39,827 nucleotides of DNA. It comes from Nonomuraea zeae. GTDB taxonomy: Bacteria; Actinomycetota; Actinomycetes; Streptosporangiales; Streptosporangiaceae. The notes beneath the pieces were generated by a model, which saw only the letters and a program-made list of their open reading frames with translations, was not told the DNA's origin and did not search any database. Both the position numbers and the translations under genes were made by a program. The stretch spans positions 1 to 39,827 of the forward strand of contig NZ_VCKX01000094.1 in the NCBI RefSeq assembly GCF_005889725.1, read 5' to 3'. Positions within the stretch are counted from its first letter, which is position 1. Every line of letters begins with the position of its first letter. Of the stretch, positions 8,965-15,800 are shown in pieces.

Positions 8965-9606
8965 TCACGGGTGCGGCGCGCGGACGGCGGCGACCAGCTC
9001 CGGCATCGTCGTCACCCGGCGCTCCGGCTCCGGCCCGGGCGCGGGGTTGGCGGCGGTGTCGTCGCTCACGAACAGGATCGTGCGCATCCCCATCGACCGG
9101 GCGGGGGCGAGGTTGACCGGGCGGTCGTCCACCAGCACCACCTCGCCGGGCCGGACGCCCAGCCCGTCGAGCACCGCCTCGTACGCGGCCGGATCCGGCT
9201 TGCGGGCCCGCAGCGCGGAGCTGACGAACCAGCGCCGGACGAGCCGGTCCAGCCCGAACCTGCGCCGCACGCACGCCGACCACGCCGCCGTGTCGTTGCT
9301 CAGGCACGCCGTCTCCAGCCCGTCGCCGGCCAGCTCAGCGATCGCCTCGCGCGCGCCGCCGGTGAGCCGGTGGCGCCGGCAGTAGTCCTCATCCCGCACG
9401 GCCCCACCTGCGAGGGAGGCCGCCGCCCAGAACTCCTCCGTGCTCAGCCGCCCCAGCGTCGCCGCCCGGTACGCCGCCCTGATCTCCTCCTCGGGCACCC
9501 CGGATCCCTGATCGCGCAGGTACGGGATCAGCACGCGCCCCTGGACGTCCCCGTCCTCGTACAGGACGCCCATGGCGTCGAAGACGACCACCTTGATCTG
9601 ATCCAT
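8965..9606 (-). CDS. HAD-superfamily hydrolase-like protein with a variant motif I
   Basis: A 213-residue HAD-fold protein. Motif I reads VVFDAMGVLY: the nucleophile Asp10 is present, but the acid/base Asp two residues later is replaced by Met. Motif II is ACLSNDT, motif III has Lys in RARKPDPAAY, and motif IV is VVLVDDRPVNLAPA. A helical cap (about 15-85) makes it subclass I. The missing second Asp suggests weak phosphatase activity or a different chemistry; other HAD families also vary here. ATG 9606 has GGAG 5 bases upstream; longer upstream readings cross into the divergent gene. It is divergent from the Phd-like gene, with 84 bases between starts. Confidence 0.88.
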   Translation of the reverse strand: MDQIKVVVFDAMGVLYEDGDVQGRVLIPYLRDQGSGVPEEEIRAAYRAATLGRLSTEEFWAAASLAGGAVRDEDYCRRHRLTGGAREAIAELAGDGLETACLSNDTAAWSACVRRRFGLDRLVRRWFVSSALRARKPDPAAYEAVLDGLGVRPGEVVLVDDRPVNLAPARSMGMRTILFVSDDTAANPAPGPEPERRVTTMPELVAAVRAPHP

Positions 9607-9644
9607 CGCTCCATGCTGCCCGGCCGGGACGCGAGAGCGAATCG

Positions 9645-9684
9645 GTAAGGCGGCTTGCGAAAATTCCGTAAGGCGGCTTACGAT
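9645..9684 (+). promoter_or_regulatory. Promoter with two embedded operator palindromes, leaderless start
   Basis: Two copies of the same dyad lie 23 bases apart: GTAAG-GCGG-CTTGC at 9645-9658 (one mismatch) and GTAAG-GCGG-CTTAC at 9668-9681 (perfect). A -35 TTGCGA (9655-9660) and -10 TACGAT (9679-9684) with an 18-base spacer overlap both copies. The ATG at 9691 lies 7 bases after the -10, so the transcript is probably leaderless. Binding at either dyad would block RNA polymerase, which suggests autorepression by the Phd-like product. Confidence 0.7.
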
Positions 9685-9690
9685 TTGCGG

Positions 9691-10230
9691 ATGATCAACA
9701 CGGACCGGGCCGCGCACGACGAGCTGCAGGCGCGTTTCGGCCCGCCGCTGGGCGTGGAGGACGCCCGTGCCCGCTGGGGCTCCCTGATCGGCGCGGCTGG
9801 GGACGGCACGATCACGCTGATCACCCGCGAGCGCTGGGAGTGGGCCGCGCTGGTCCCGCTGTCCGAGGTGTCCGGCGTGCTCAGCGGGCTGCCGACCGTG
9901 TCGCTCTCGACCGCCCGCTCCAAGCTCGGCGACCTCGTCCGCCAGGCCGCGCAGCCGTACGAGGACCTGCCCGTGCTGCTGACCCGGCACCGCACCCCGG
10001 TCGCCGCCCTGGTCGCGGCCCGGCGCCTGCTGGCCAGGCCCGCGCCCGCGCGCCGCCCGTCCGCCGACGCGCTGGTGGCCGGCGGCCACACCATCACCCT
10101 CGCCCGCGACAGCGTGGGCATGCTGATCACGGCCATCGCCCGTGACGACGCGGGCGCCGAGGTCGCGACCGGCTACGGCGCCGACATCGCCGAGGCGCTG
10201 ATAGCCCTCTCGCTGCCCCGCGACGCCTGA
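9691..10230 (+). CDS. Orphan protein with two Phd/YefM-like halves (prevent-host-death antitoxin family)
   Basis: A 179-residue protein whose two segments look alike. Residues 20-60 (ARARWGSLIGAAGDGTITLITRE...) and 68-112 (TARSKLGDLVRQA...VLLTRHRTPVAALV) each read like a Phd/YefM N-terminal DNA-binding fold: helix, 'L..lv..A' and a strand ending in 'P.AalV'. Phd proteins normally carry one such domain and pair with a Doc, RelE or PIN toxin. No toxin gene lies on either side; the next gene is a minus-strand DUF1918. The promoter holds twin palindromes, so it is probably an autorepressing DNA-binding protein working outside a classical toxin pair. ATG 9691 is chosen because it abuts the -10 region. 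Confidence 0.75.
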   Translation: MINTDRAAHDELQARFGPPLGVEDARARWGSLIGAAGDGTITLITRERWEWAALVPLSEVSGVLSGLPTVSLSTARSKLGDLVRQAAQPYEDLPVLLTRHRTPVAALVAARRLLARPAPARRPSADALVAGGHTITLARDSVGMLITAIARDDAGAEVATGYGADIAEALIALSLPRDA

Positions 10231-10255
10231 CCGAGGAGGGCCGTCGGGGGGAGGA

Positions 10256-10283
10256 CGGTCATTCGGCGGCGGTCATTCGGCGG
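10256..10283. repeat. Perfect 14-bp tandem duplication over the DUF1918 3' end
   Basis: CGGTCATTCGGCGG occurs at 10256-10269 and again at 10270-10283. The second copy contains the stop codon and last codons of the minus-strand DUF1918 gene; the first lies just past it. Confidence 0.9.
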
Positions 10284-10464
10284 CGGCGGGCTCGATCCGG
10301 GCGTCCGGGCCGGGGTAGACGAGCTGCTCGTGGCCGTCGCCGAAGCGGACGAGGTAGGGCGGCGCGCCCTCCGGGTCGCGGACGCCGATGATCTCGCCCT
10401 TCCTGACCTGCCGTCCGACGACGTTGCCCTGGATGATCAGGGTGTCACCGACGTTCGCCCGCAT
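10273..10464 (-). CDS. DUF1918 domain protein
   Basis: A 63-residue single-domain protein matching the DUF1918 pattern: MRANVGDTLIIQG at the start, GEIIGVRDPEGAPPYLVRF in the middle, then DGHEQLVYPGPDA. The family is common in actinobacteria and is predicted to be a small SH3-like beta-barrel; its function is unknown. ATG 10464 is preceded by AAAGGA about 8 bases upstream, which rules out the longer upstream reading. The end of the gene is duplicated in tandem downstream of the stop. Confidence 0.88.
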   Translation of the reverse strand: MRANVGDTLIIQGNVVGRQVRKGEIIGVRDPEGAPPYLVRFGDGHEQLVYPGPDARIEPAAAE

Positions 10465-10542
10465 GATGGGATCCTTTCGGCCGGCCTCCGGCGGCACCGG
10501 GGCTCCATCCCACACTGCACCAGAGCGGCCGCCTCGAAAAGG

Positions 10543-10950
10543 TCAGGACAGCAGGCCCTGCTCGTGGAGTGCGTCGAAGACCATGGCGTCGACCTCCGTC
10601 ACCCGATCCCGGTCGGCGTGCCGGAACCACGCCTTCTCCTCGATCTCCTGCGCCGGGACCAGCTCGCCCCGGTGGCCGGCGGTGTAGCAGATCATCCGGA
10701 AGAGCCCGCGTCCCGGATGCCCGTCGGGGACCTCGAAGGTGCCGAAGTGCACCATGGAATCGGCGTCGATCGCCGCCTGCAGTTCCTCGTCGATCTCCCT
10801 GACGAGGGTCTGCGCGTCGGACTCGCCGGGCTCGCGCTTCCCGCCGGGGAAGTAGAACAGCTCCCGGCCCCGGTTGCGCGTCATCAGCACCCGCTGGTCG
10901 CGCAGGAGGATCCAGGCCACCTTCTCCCGCACACCGTCGTCCGTCGCCAT
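10543..10950 (-). CDS. NUDIX hydrolase
   Basis: A 135-residue NUDIX protein that should hydrolyse a nucleoside diphosphate linked to some group X. The full Nudix box is present: GGKREPGESDAQTLVREIDEEL, matching Gx5Ex7REUxEE, with the metal-binding REIDEE. YFPGGK precedes it as usual. The remaining sequence (EIEEKAWFRHAD) is like 8-oxo-dGTP- or ADP-ribose-type members, but the substrate is not determined. It stands alone between DUF1918 and the MerR-type gene, both on the same strand. Confidence 0.93.
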   Translation of the reverse strand: MATDDGVREKVAWILLRDQRVLMTRNRGRELFYFPGGKREPGESDAQTLVREIDEELQAAIDADSMVHFGTFEVPDGHPGRGLFRMICYTAGHRGELVPAQEIEEKAWFRHADRDRVTEVDAMVFDALHEQGLLS

Positions 10951-10978
10951 GGCCGACGACCCTAGCCTAGATCCGGGC

Positions 10979-11368
10979 TCAGCCCGGTGAGCCGGGCGCC
11001 GGAACGGTCATGAGCCGGCACCGCCCGGCCCGGCAGTCGTCCAGGCTCGCCACCGCGTTGCGCCGCACCCGCTCCAGGTCGGCGATCCTGGCGTCGATCC
11101 GCGCCACCACGGCCTCCAGCCGCCACCGCTCGCCGTCGCAGGTCGCGCCGCCGGTGTCGTGCGCGCGCAGGGCGTCGACGACCTCGTCCAGGGTGAAGCC
11201 CAGCTCCTGCAGCCCCCTGGCGGTGCGGATCCGCTCCACCGCGGCCGCGCCGAAGATCCGGTAGCCCGACGGCCTGCGCCGCGCGGCGGGCAGCACGCCG
11301 CGCCGTTCGTAGAAGCGGACCGTGTCCACGCTGACCCCGGCCTCCCGGGCCACTTCGCCGATCTTCAT
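10979..11368 (-). CDS. MerR-family transcriptional regulator with a metal-type Cys triad
   Basis: A 129-residue MerR-family activator. Residues 1-70 form the winged helix-turn-helix (MKIGEVAREAGVSVDTVRFYERRGVLP, RRPSGYRIF). A dimerisation helix follows (about 79-108). Cys77 and Cys112 are 35 residues apart, exactly the spacing of Cys82 and Cys117 in MerR of Tn501; a third Cys117 follows in DDCRAGRC. In MerR, PbrR and ZntR these positions bind a soft metal, so a thiophilic ion is the likely inducer. The last Cys is 5 rather than about 9 residues away, so the loop is shorter. GAGGTG lies 6 bases before ATG 11368. It is divergent from the Cys-Cys/YnfA operon across a textbook MerR promoter. Confidence 0.92.
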   Translation of the reverse strand: MKIGEVAREAGVSVDTVRFYERRGVLPAARRRPSGYRIFGAAAVERIRTARGLQELGFTLDEVVDALRAHDTGGATCDGERWRLEAVVARIDARIADLERVRRNAVASLDDCRAGRCRLMTVPAPGSPG

Positions 11369-11378
11369 CCGTCACCTC

Positions 11379-11410
11379 TTGACTCTGGACCTAAGTCCAG
11401 ACTTTAAGGT
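11379..11410 (+). promoter_or_regulatory. MerR-type promoter with long spacer and dyad operator
   Basis: TTGACT (-35, 11379-11384) and TAAGGT (-10, 11405-11410) are separated by 20 bases, the overlong spacer typical of MerR-family targets. Inside the spacer is a perfect dyad, TCTGGAC-CTAA-GTCCAGA (11384-11401). It drives the + strand operon and lies 10 bases from the regulator start, so it probably also controls the regulator. Confidence 0.88.
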
Positions 11411-11451
11411 TCGGTCAACGGGACCGCAAGACCTCTCGAAGGAGCATCGCC

Positions 11452-11793
11452 ATGGACCTCCCCGCCGCCTCCGCCCCCGTCGTCTGCGACATGAGCACCG
11501 CCGCCGACACCCCGCAGGAGCGTCTCGACGAGTACCGGCGGCTCTTCCGCCAGTCGTTCGCAAGCAAGGAGCGGATCCCCGGCGGCGTCCGCCTCCGCCT
11601 GCGCGCGCGGCCGGGCGTGGCGGAGTGGGTGCGCGATCTGGCCGCGCGGGAGAAGGCCTGCTGCGCGTTCTTCGCCTTCGAGGTCACGGAGGCCGGCGAG
11701 GAGGTGATCTGGGACGCCGCCGTGATCGACGACGACGCCGCCCGCGCCGTGCTGGAGGAGTTCTACCGGCTGCCGTCGAGCGGCGCCCTATGA
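11452..11793 (+). CDS. Small Cys-Cys protein of unknown function in a MerR-controlled operon
   Basis: A 113-residue soluble protein that I do not recognise as a named family. It has Cys12 near the N-terminus (VVCDMSTA) and a vicinal pair Cys70-Cys71 in AAREKACCAFFAFEV, between a helix and a beta-strand. The C-terminus is acidic (VIDDDAARAVLEEFY). A Cys-Cys pair plus a nearby third Cys could bind a soft metal or undergo redox chemistry. GGAG lies about 9 bases before ATG 11452, and the gene is first in the operon behind the MerR-type promoter. Its stop overlaps the next start (ATGA), so the two are coupled. A role as a metal chaperone, scavenger or reductase is inference. Confidence 0.85.
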   Translation: MDLPAASAPVVCDMSTAADTPQERLDEYRRLFRQSFASKERIPGGVRLRLRARPGVAEWVRDLAAREKACCAFFAFEVTEAGEEVIWDAAVIDDDAARAVLEEFYRLPSSGAL

Positions 11794-12134
11794 TGATCAT
11801 CATGGCCGTCCTGCGCTCGATTGCCCTGTTCGTCCTGGCGGCGGTGGCCGAGATCGGCGGCGCGTGGCTGATCTGGCAGGGCTGGCGCGAGCAGCGCGGC
11901 GTGCTGTGGATCGGCGCCGGCATCCTCGCCCTTGGCGCGTACGGCTTCGTCGCCACCTTCCAGCCGGACGCCCACTTCGGCCGCATCCTGGCGGCCTACG
12001 GCGGGGTCTTCGTGGCCGGCTCGCTGGCCTGGGGGATGCTGGTGGACGGCTTCCGCCCGGACCGGTGGGACCTGATCGGGGCGTTCATCTGCCTGGCCGG
12101 CGTGGCCGTCATCATGTACGCCCCGAGAACGTGA
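11790..12134 (+). CDS. ynfA: YnfA-like (UPF0060) small membrane protein
   Basis: A 114-residue inner-membrane protein with four hydrophobic helices: about 6-27, 37-56, 68-86 and 96-112. It matches the YnfA family along its length, including AEIGGAWLIW, the loop FQPDAHFGRILAAYGGVFV and the ending DLIGAFICLAGVAVIMYAPRT. YnfA of enterobacteria has been linked to small-multidrug-resistance-like efflux. Here it is translated from an ATG overlapping the stop of the Cys-Cys gene and lies under MerR-type control. That suggests export or membrane handling of whatever the regulator senses, which is inferred. ATG 11802 is a possible shorter start. Confidence 0.9.
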   Translation: MMIIMAVLRSIALFVLAAVAEIGGAWLIWQGWREQRGVLWIGAGILALGAYGFVATFQPDAHFGRILAAYGGVFVAGSLAWGMLVDGFRPDRWDLIGAFICLAGVAVIMYAPRT

Positions 12135-12141
12135 GAGCCCG

Positions 12142-12171
12142 TTGACCTTCGTGGAACCCGGCGCCTAAACT
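12142..12171 (+). promoter_or_regulatory. Promoter for the ICMT/PEMT-like methyltransferase
   Basis: TTGACC (12142-12147), an 18-base spacer and TAAACT (12166-12171) form a good housekeeping-sigma promoter. AGGGGGC lies between it and the ATG at 12208 as the ribosome site. Confidence 0.6.
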
Positions 12172-12207
12172 CATCGCATAGTGAATTAGGCGTCAGGGGG
12201 CGTTCCT

Positions 12208-12714
12208 ATGCGCAAGACACCCGCCGCAGTCGTCAGCACCGTCTTCTTCGCCGCCGCGCCGGGCACGGTCGGCCTTCTCATCCCCTACTGGATCAGCGGG
12301 TGGCGGATGCGCGACCCGTTCCCGGCCGCGCTCATGATCCCGCTCAAGGTCGCCGGCGCCGCGCTGGTGCTCGCCGGCGTCGTCGTGCTGGTCCACGCGT
12401 TCGTCAGGTTCGTGGTCGAGGGGTTCGGCACGCCGCTCCCCGCCGCGCCGCCCGACCGGCTGGTCGTCGGCGGCTTCTATCGTTACGTCCGCAACCCGAT
12501 GTACGTCGCGATCTTCGCGGCGGTCATCGGGCAGGCCCTGGTGTTCGGGGACTCCGGGCTGCTGGTCTACCTGGTGATCCTGGCGATCCCCGTCTTCTCG
12601 TTCGTGCGCTGGTACGAGGAGCCGAACCTGCGCAGGCGGTTCGGCGCCGACTATGACGACTACCGCTCGCACGTGCCGGGCTGGTGGCCGCGCCTGCGGC
12701 CGTATCAGCCCTGA
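12208..12714 (+). CDS. ICMT/PEMT-type membrane methyltransferase
   Basis: A 168-residue integral membrane SAM-dependent methyltransferase. Four to five hydrophobic helices surround the conserved C-terminal core: GGFYRYVRNPMYVAIFAAVIG, where RNPMY is the family signature, then YEEPNLRRRFGADYDDYRSHVPGWWPR, the E-P-x-L-x-x-x-F-G-x-x-Y-x-x-Y motif. Members methylate phospholipid head groups, prenylcysteine or other membrane-embedded substrates; bacterial substrates are mostly unknown. It has its own promoter and is followed at once by a hairpin, so it is probably monocistronic. Confidence 0.9.
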   Translation: MRKTPAAVVSTVFFAAAPGTVGLLIPYWISGWRMRDPFPAALMIPLKVAGAALVLAGVVVLVHAFVRFVVEGFGTPLPAAPPDRLVVGGFYRYVRNPMYVAIFAAVIGQALVFGDSGLLVYLVILAIPVFSFVRWYEEPNLRRRFGADYDDYRSHVPGWWPRLRPYQP

Positions 12715-12718
12715 TTTG

Positions 12719-12753
12719 CCGGACATGTGGCATTAATTGGAGCCCCATGTCGG
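12719..12753 (+). terminator. Hairpin terminator after the methyltransferase
   Basis: GACATG (12722-12727) pairs with CATGTC (12746-12751), flanked by CC/GG with a one-base bulge and extended inward by GGC/GCC around a T/C mismatch and a 10-base loop. It begins 5 bases after the stop. No T tract follows, as is common in actinomycetes. Confidence 0.5.
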
Positions 12754-12844
12754 ATGTGGTTTGACTACCTGTGAGGAACTGTGGTCGTCTCGTGACCTAT
12801 GTTTCTGATGGGATGAATTAGACCGGTCCGGGGGAGAACGTTTC

Positions 12845-15800
12845 ATGCCGCACGCCCTTCTGCGCGTGCTCGCTTCGACGTCCATCGCAAGTACAGTCCT
12901 GGTCGCCGTGCCGCCGTCCGCCCAGGCGCAGCCGGTCCCGGCCGTACAGGTCAGAGCTGTTGAAGCAGCGCAGCCCGTGCCCGCCGTGCAGGAGCCGCCG
13001 GCCGCCGTGGTCAGCCTCCCGTCGCAGCCGTCACTGGCGGCCCGGCCCGCCGCCGGCGACGAGCGGGTGGGCCCGGGCGCGCCCGAGGTGACCACGCCCG
13101 CGGGCCCGCGGCTGATCGACGAGATCACCGGCGAGGCGGCCGCCGCCCAGAAGGAGCAGGGGCTGGGCGAGCAGGCGCCGGCCGTGAACCAGGTGCTGCC
13201 CGACACCGCCCGGGCCGGGACGCTGACGCTGCTCAAGCCGCTGGCCCCGGTGGTCAAGGCGTTCGACGGGCTCGGGAAGGCCGCGCCGGGGCTGACCTAC
13301 CGGCTCTGCGCCGAGAGCGCCGAGGTGCCCGTGTCCTGCTCGATCCAGCAGCCGGTGGGGCTGCCGGTGACCGCCGACGTCACTGGCGACGGCGTCCCGG
13401 ACCTGGCCGCCGACCTGGTCCCCGCGGCCAGCCCGGCGGAAGGGGCGGCCGGGCTCGGGTTCGCGGTCAAGCGGCTGGCGAAGCAGAGCGTCAAGGCCCG
13501 GGTCTGGGCCGAGTACGACGGCAAGGTGTCGGTCGGGTTCGACGGGCTGCGGCGCGGATCGTCGCTGTCGGCCTTCGACTGGGGGACGTTCACCGTGGAC
13601 CTGGCGGGCAAGCAGGTCAAGGCCGAGGTGAAGCGTACCGAGCCGGGGGAGTCCGCGGCCGTCGTGGCGGGGCTGACCGGCCGCAGCGCCGTGAGCCTGC
13701 GCCAGTCGCCGGCCAGCGAGCGGCTCACCGTGAACGCCAAGCTCGACGGGCCCGCCATGGACGTCACCGCCTCCGCGCCCGCCAGGCTCGACGCGCTCGC
13801 CGTGACACCCCGCCAGTTCACCCATGCCGTGCTCGACCGGATGCCCACCCGCGCCGCCGTGCGGCTGTCGGGCGGCGAGATCCGCTTCACCAGCCCGTCC
13901 TCGATCGCCCGCGCCCGGCTGCACAGCTTCACCTACCGCGACGGGCGGCTGAGCCGGGTGGCCGACGTCGAGCTCCCGCGCGTGCCGCCGTCGTTCACCG
14001 CCAGGTACGGCTCGGCGAACGGCAGGCAGACCCTCTCGGTGGATGCGGGCTCGGTGGATGCGGGCTCGGCGAAGGCGGGCCGGTCGCGCGCCGGCGCGGC
14101 GAGCCTGGTCTTCTTCGACCGGGCCGCGGGCAAGACGGTGCTCAAGGCCGAGCTGAGCGACCTGCCCGCCAAGCTGCGCCTGGTCAACGACCTGGCCGAG
14201 CACCGCGTCACCCACTCGACCAGCTCGCCCATCGGCAGGTTCGCGGTGGTGCTGCAACGCAACGAGGGCGCCGTCTCCAGCCCGCGCGGCGGCCACGTCA
14301 CCATGATCAAGGACGGGGACGCGGTCGGGGTGTCCGGGCTGCTGTCGGGGCTGTCCGGCTTCGACGTCACCTACGGCTCCGCCCCGCACGCCCACCTGGA
14401 GGTGGACTCCAGCGGCCGCTCGTTCGTGGGCGCGGCCAGCATCGACGGCACCCACCTGGCCAGGATGGAGATCTCCAACACCCCCGCCACCGTGGACCTC
14501 GCGCTCGACCCCGCCGCCAGGAAGGCCGTCTACCAGGCCAGCGGCGTGATCAGAAAGCTGCGCGCCGCCTACACGAACCTCAGGTCGGGCCCGACGATCG
14601 ACGCCACCGTCATGGGCGTGCACGACGACGTGAAGGCGTCCTGGGAGCTGGGCGAGCGCTCGACCGTCAAGGTCGCCACCTCCTCGGCGCTCGAACAGGT
14701 CAGCATGTACGCCAACAAGGCGAGCGTGACCACGCCCACCGGCGAGGACCTGCGGGCGAGCGTGGAAGGCGTGCGCAGGAAGGCCGAGCTGGTCGCGGAC
14801 ACCGAGGCCAGGACGCTGTCGTGGACCTCCGACGCCCCGGTCGCCGAGGTGTCCGCCCTGGCCAGGGTCAAGGCCGGTGACCGGTATGTCAGGGCCGCCG
14901 CCGAGGTGAGCGGCGTGCCGGCCAGGTTCGACGCCTCGTGGGACGCCGCCGCCTACCGCTTCCGCGCCCTGTCGGGGAAGGTCGGGTCGGCGGCGCTGGC
15001 GTTCACCAACCACGACGGCGCCACCGCGCCCACGGGCCCGCACCTGTCGGCGCACTACGACCAGGCGTCGGGCGACCTCGACGCGAGCGTGCTGGTCAAG
15101 GGGCTGGCGCGGGTGGAGTTCAGCCCGGCGGCCGAGGGGTTCACCGCGGACTTCCGCTCGGCCAGGCAGACGCTGGCCGTGGACGCCGACGTCACCCAGG
15201 GCGACACGCGCTTCGGCCTGGCCGGCACCCTCGGGCCCGTGCCGGGGCGCCTGACGGTCTCCGCCGCCGGCGGCAAGCTCACCTACAGCGGCTCACGCAT
15301 GGACGTGCGCGCCCGCGCCTGGCTCGGCAAGACGGGGGCGCTGGACCGCATGCGGGCCGCGCCCGCCGTGCCCGGGGGCGTGTCCCTGGTGGACGGAGGC
15401 TGCGCCGCCGGATCGGCCGGCTGCGCGCCCGGCCCCTTCTGCCTGCCCGGCCGGGGCTGCTTCGGCCTGCAGGGCTATCTGGACGTGACAGGGCTGCCCG
15501 ACCAGGTGTCGGTGGACCTGGCGGCCAAGACGTTCACCTTCTCCGGCTTCCGTCCCAAGAGCCGGAGCCTCGGCGTCTACCTGGCCAGCAGCGTCCTGTC
15601 GCCCGTCCCCGTCAAGGCCAGGGCCACGCTGACCGGGCTGCCCGCCAGGATCACCAGCATGGTGCTGGGGCCGTTCGGCGTGTCCCAGGGGAACGCCGTG
15701 CAGGCCGGCTACCGCATCGAGCCGGGGGCCACTCTGGGCTCGCTCGACGTGCGGGCCGAGACGGGGACGCTGCGCGGGCACGTGGCGATCGACCCGGTGC

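Noticed and set aside
9691..10515. Toxin-antitoxin pair formed by the Phd-like gene and its neighbour
   Set aside because: The neighbour is DUF1918 on the opposite strand with its own ribosome site, not a toxin.
10973..10987. Hairpin CCGGGC-TCA-GCCCGG at the end of the MerR-type gene
   Set aside because: Only 6 bp with the stop codon in the 3-base loop; too weak to call a terminator in sequence this GC-rich.
11322..12134. A 270-codon frame joining the MerR-promoter region, part of the Cys-Cys gene and YnfA
   Set aside because: Only its C-terminal 114 codons match a family. The upstream part runs through the regulator, promoter and the Cys-Cys gene in another frame.
13031..15055. A 674-codon minus-strand frame opposite the large secreted protein
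   Set aside because: Composition (Gly/Arg/Val/Gln/His) is typical of antisense shadows; it lacks a start context and any domain.
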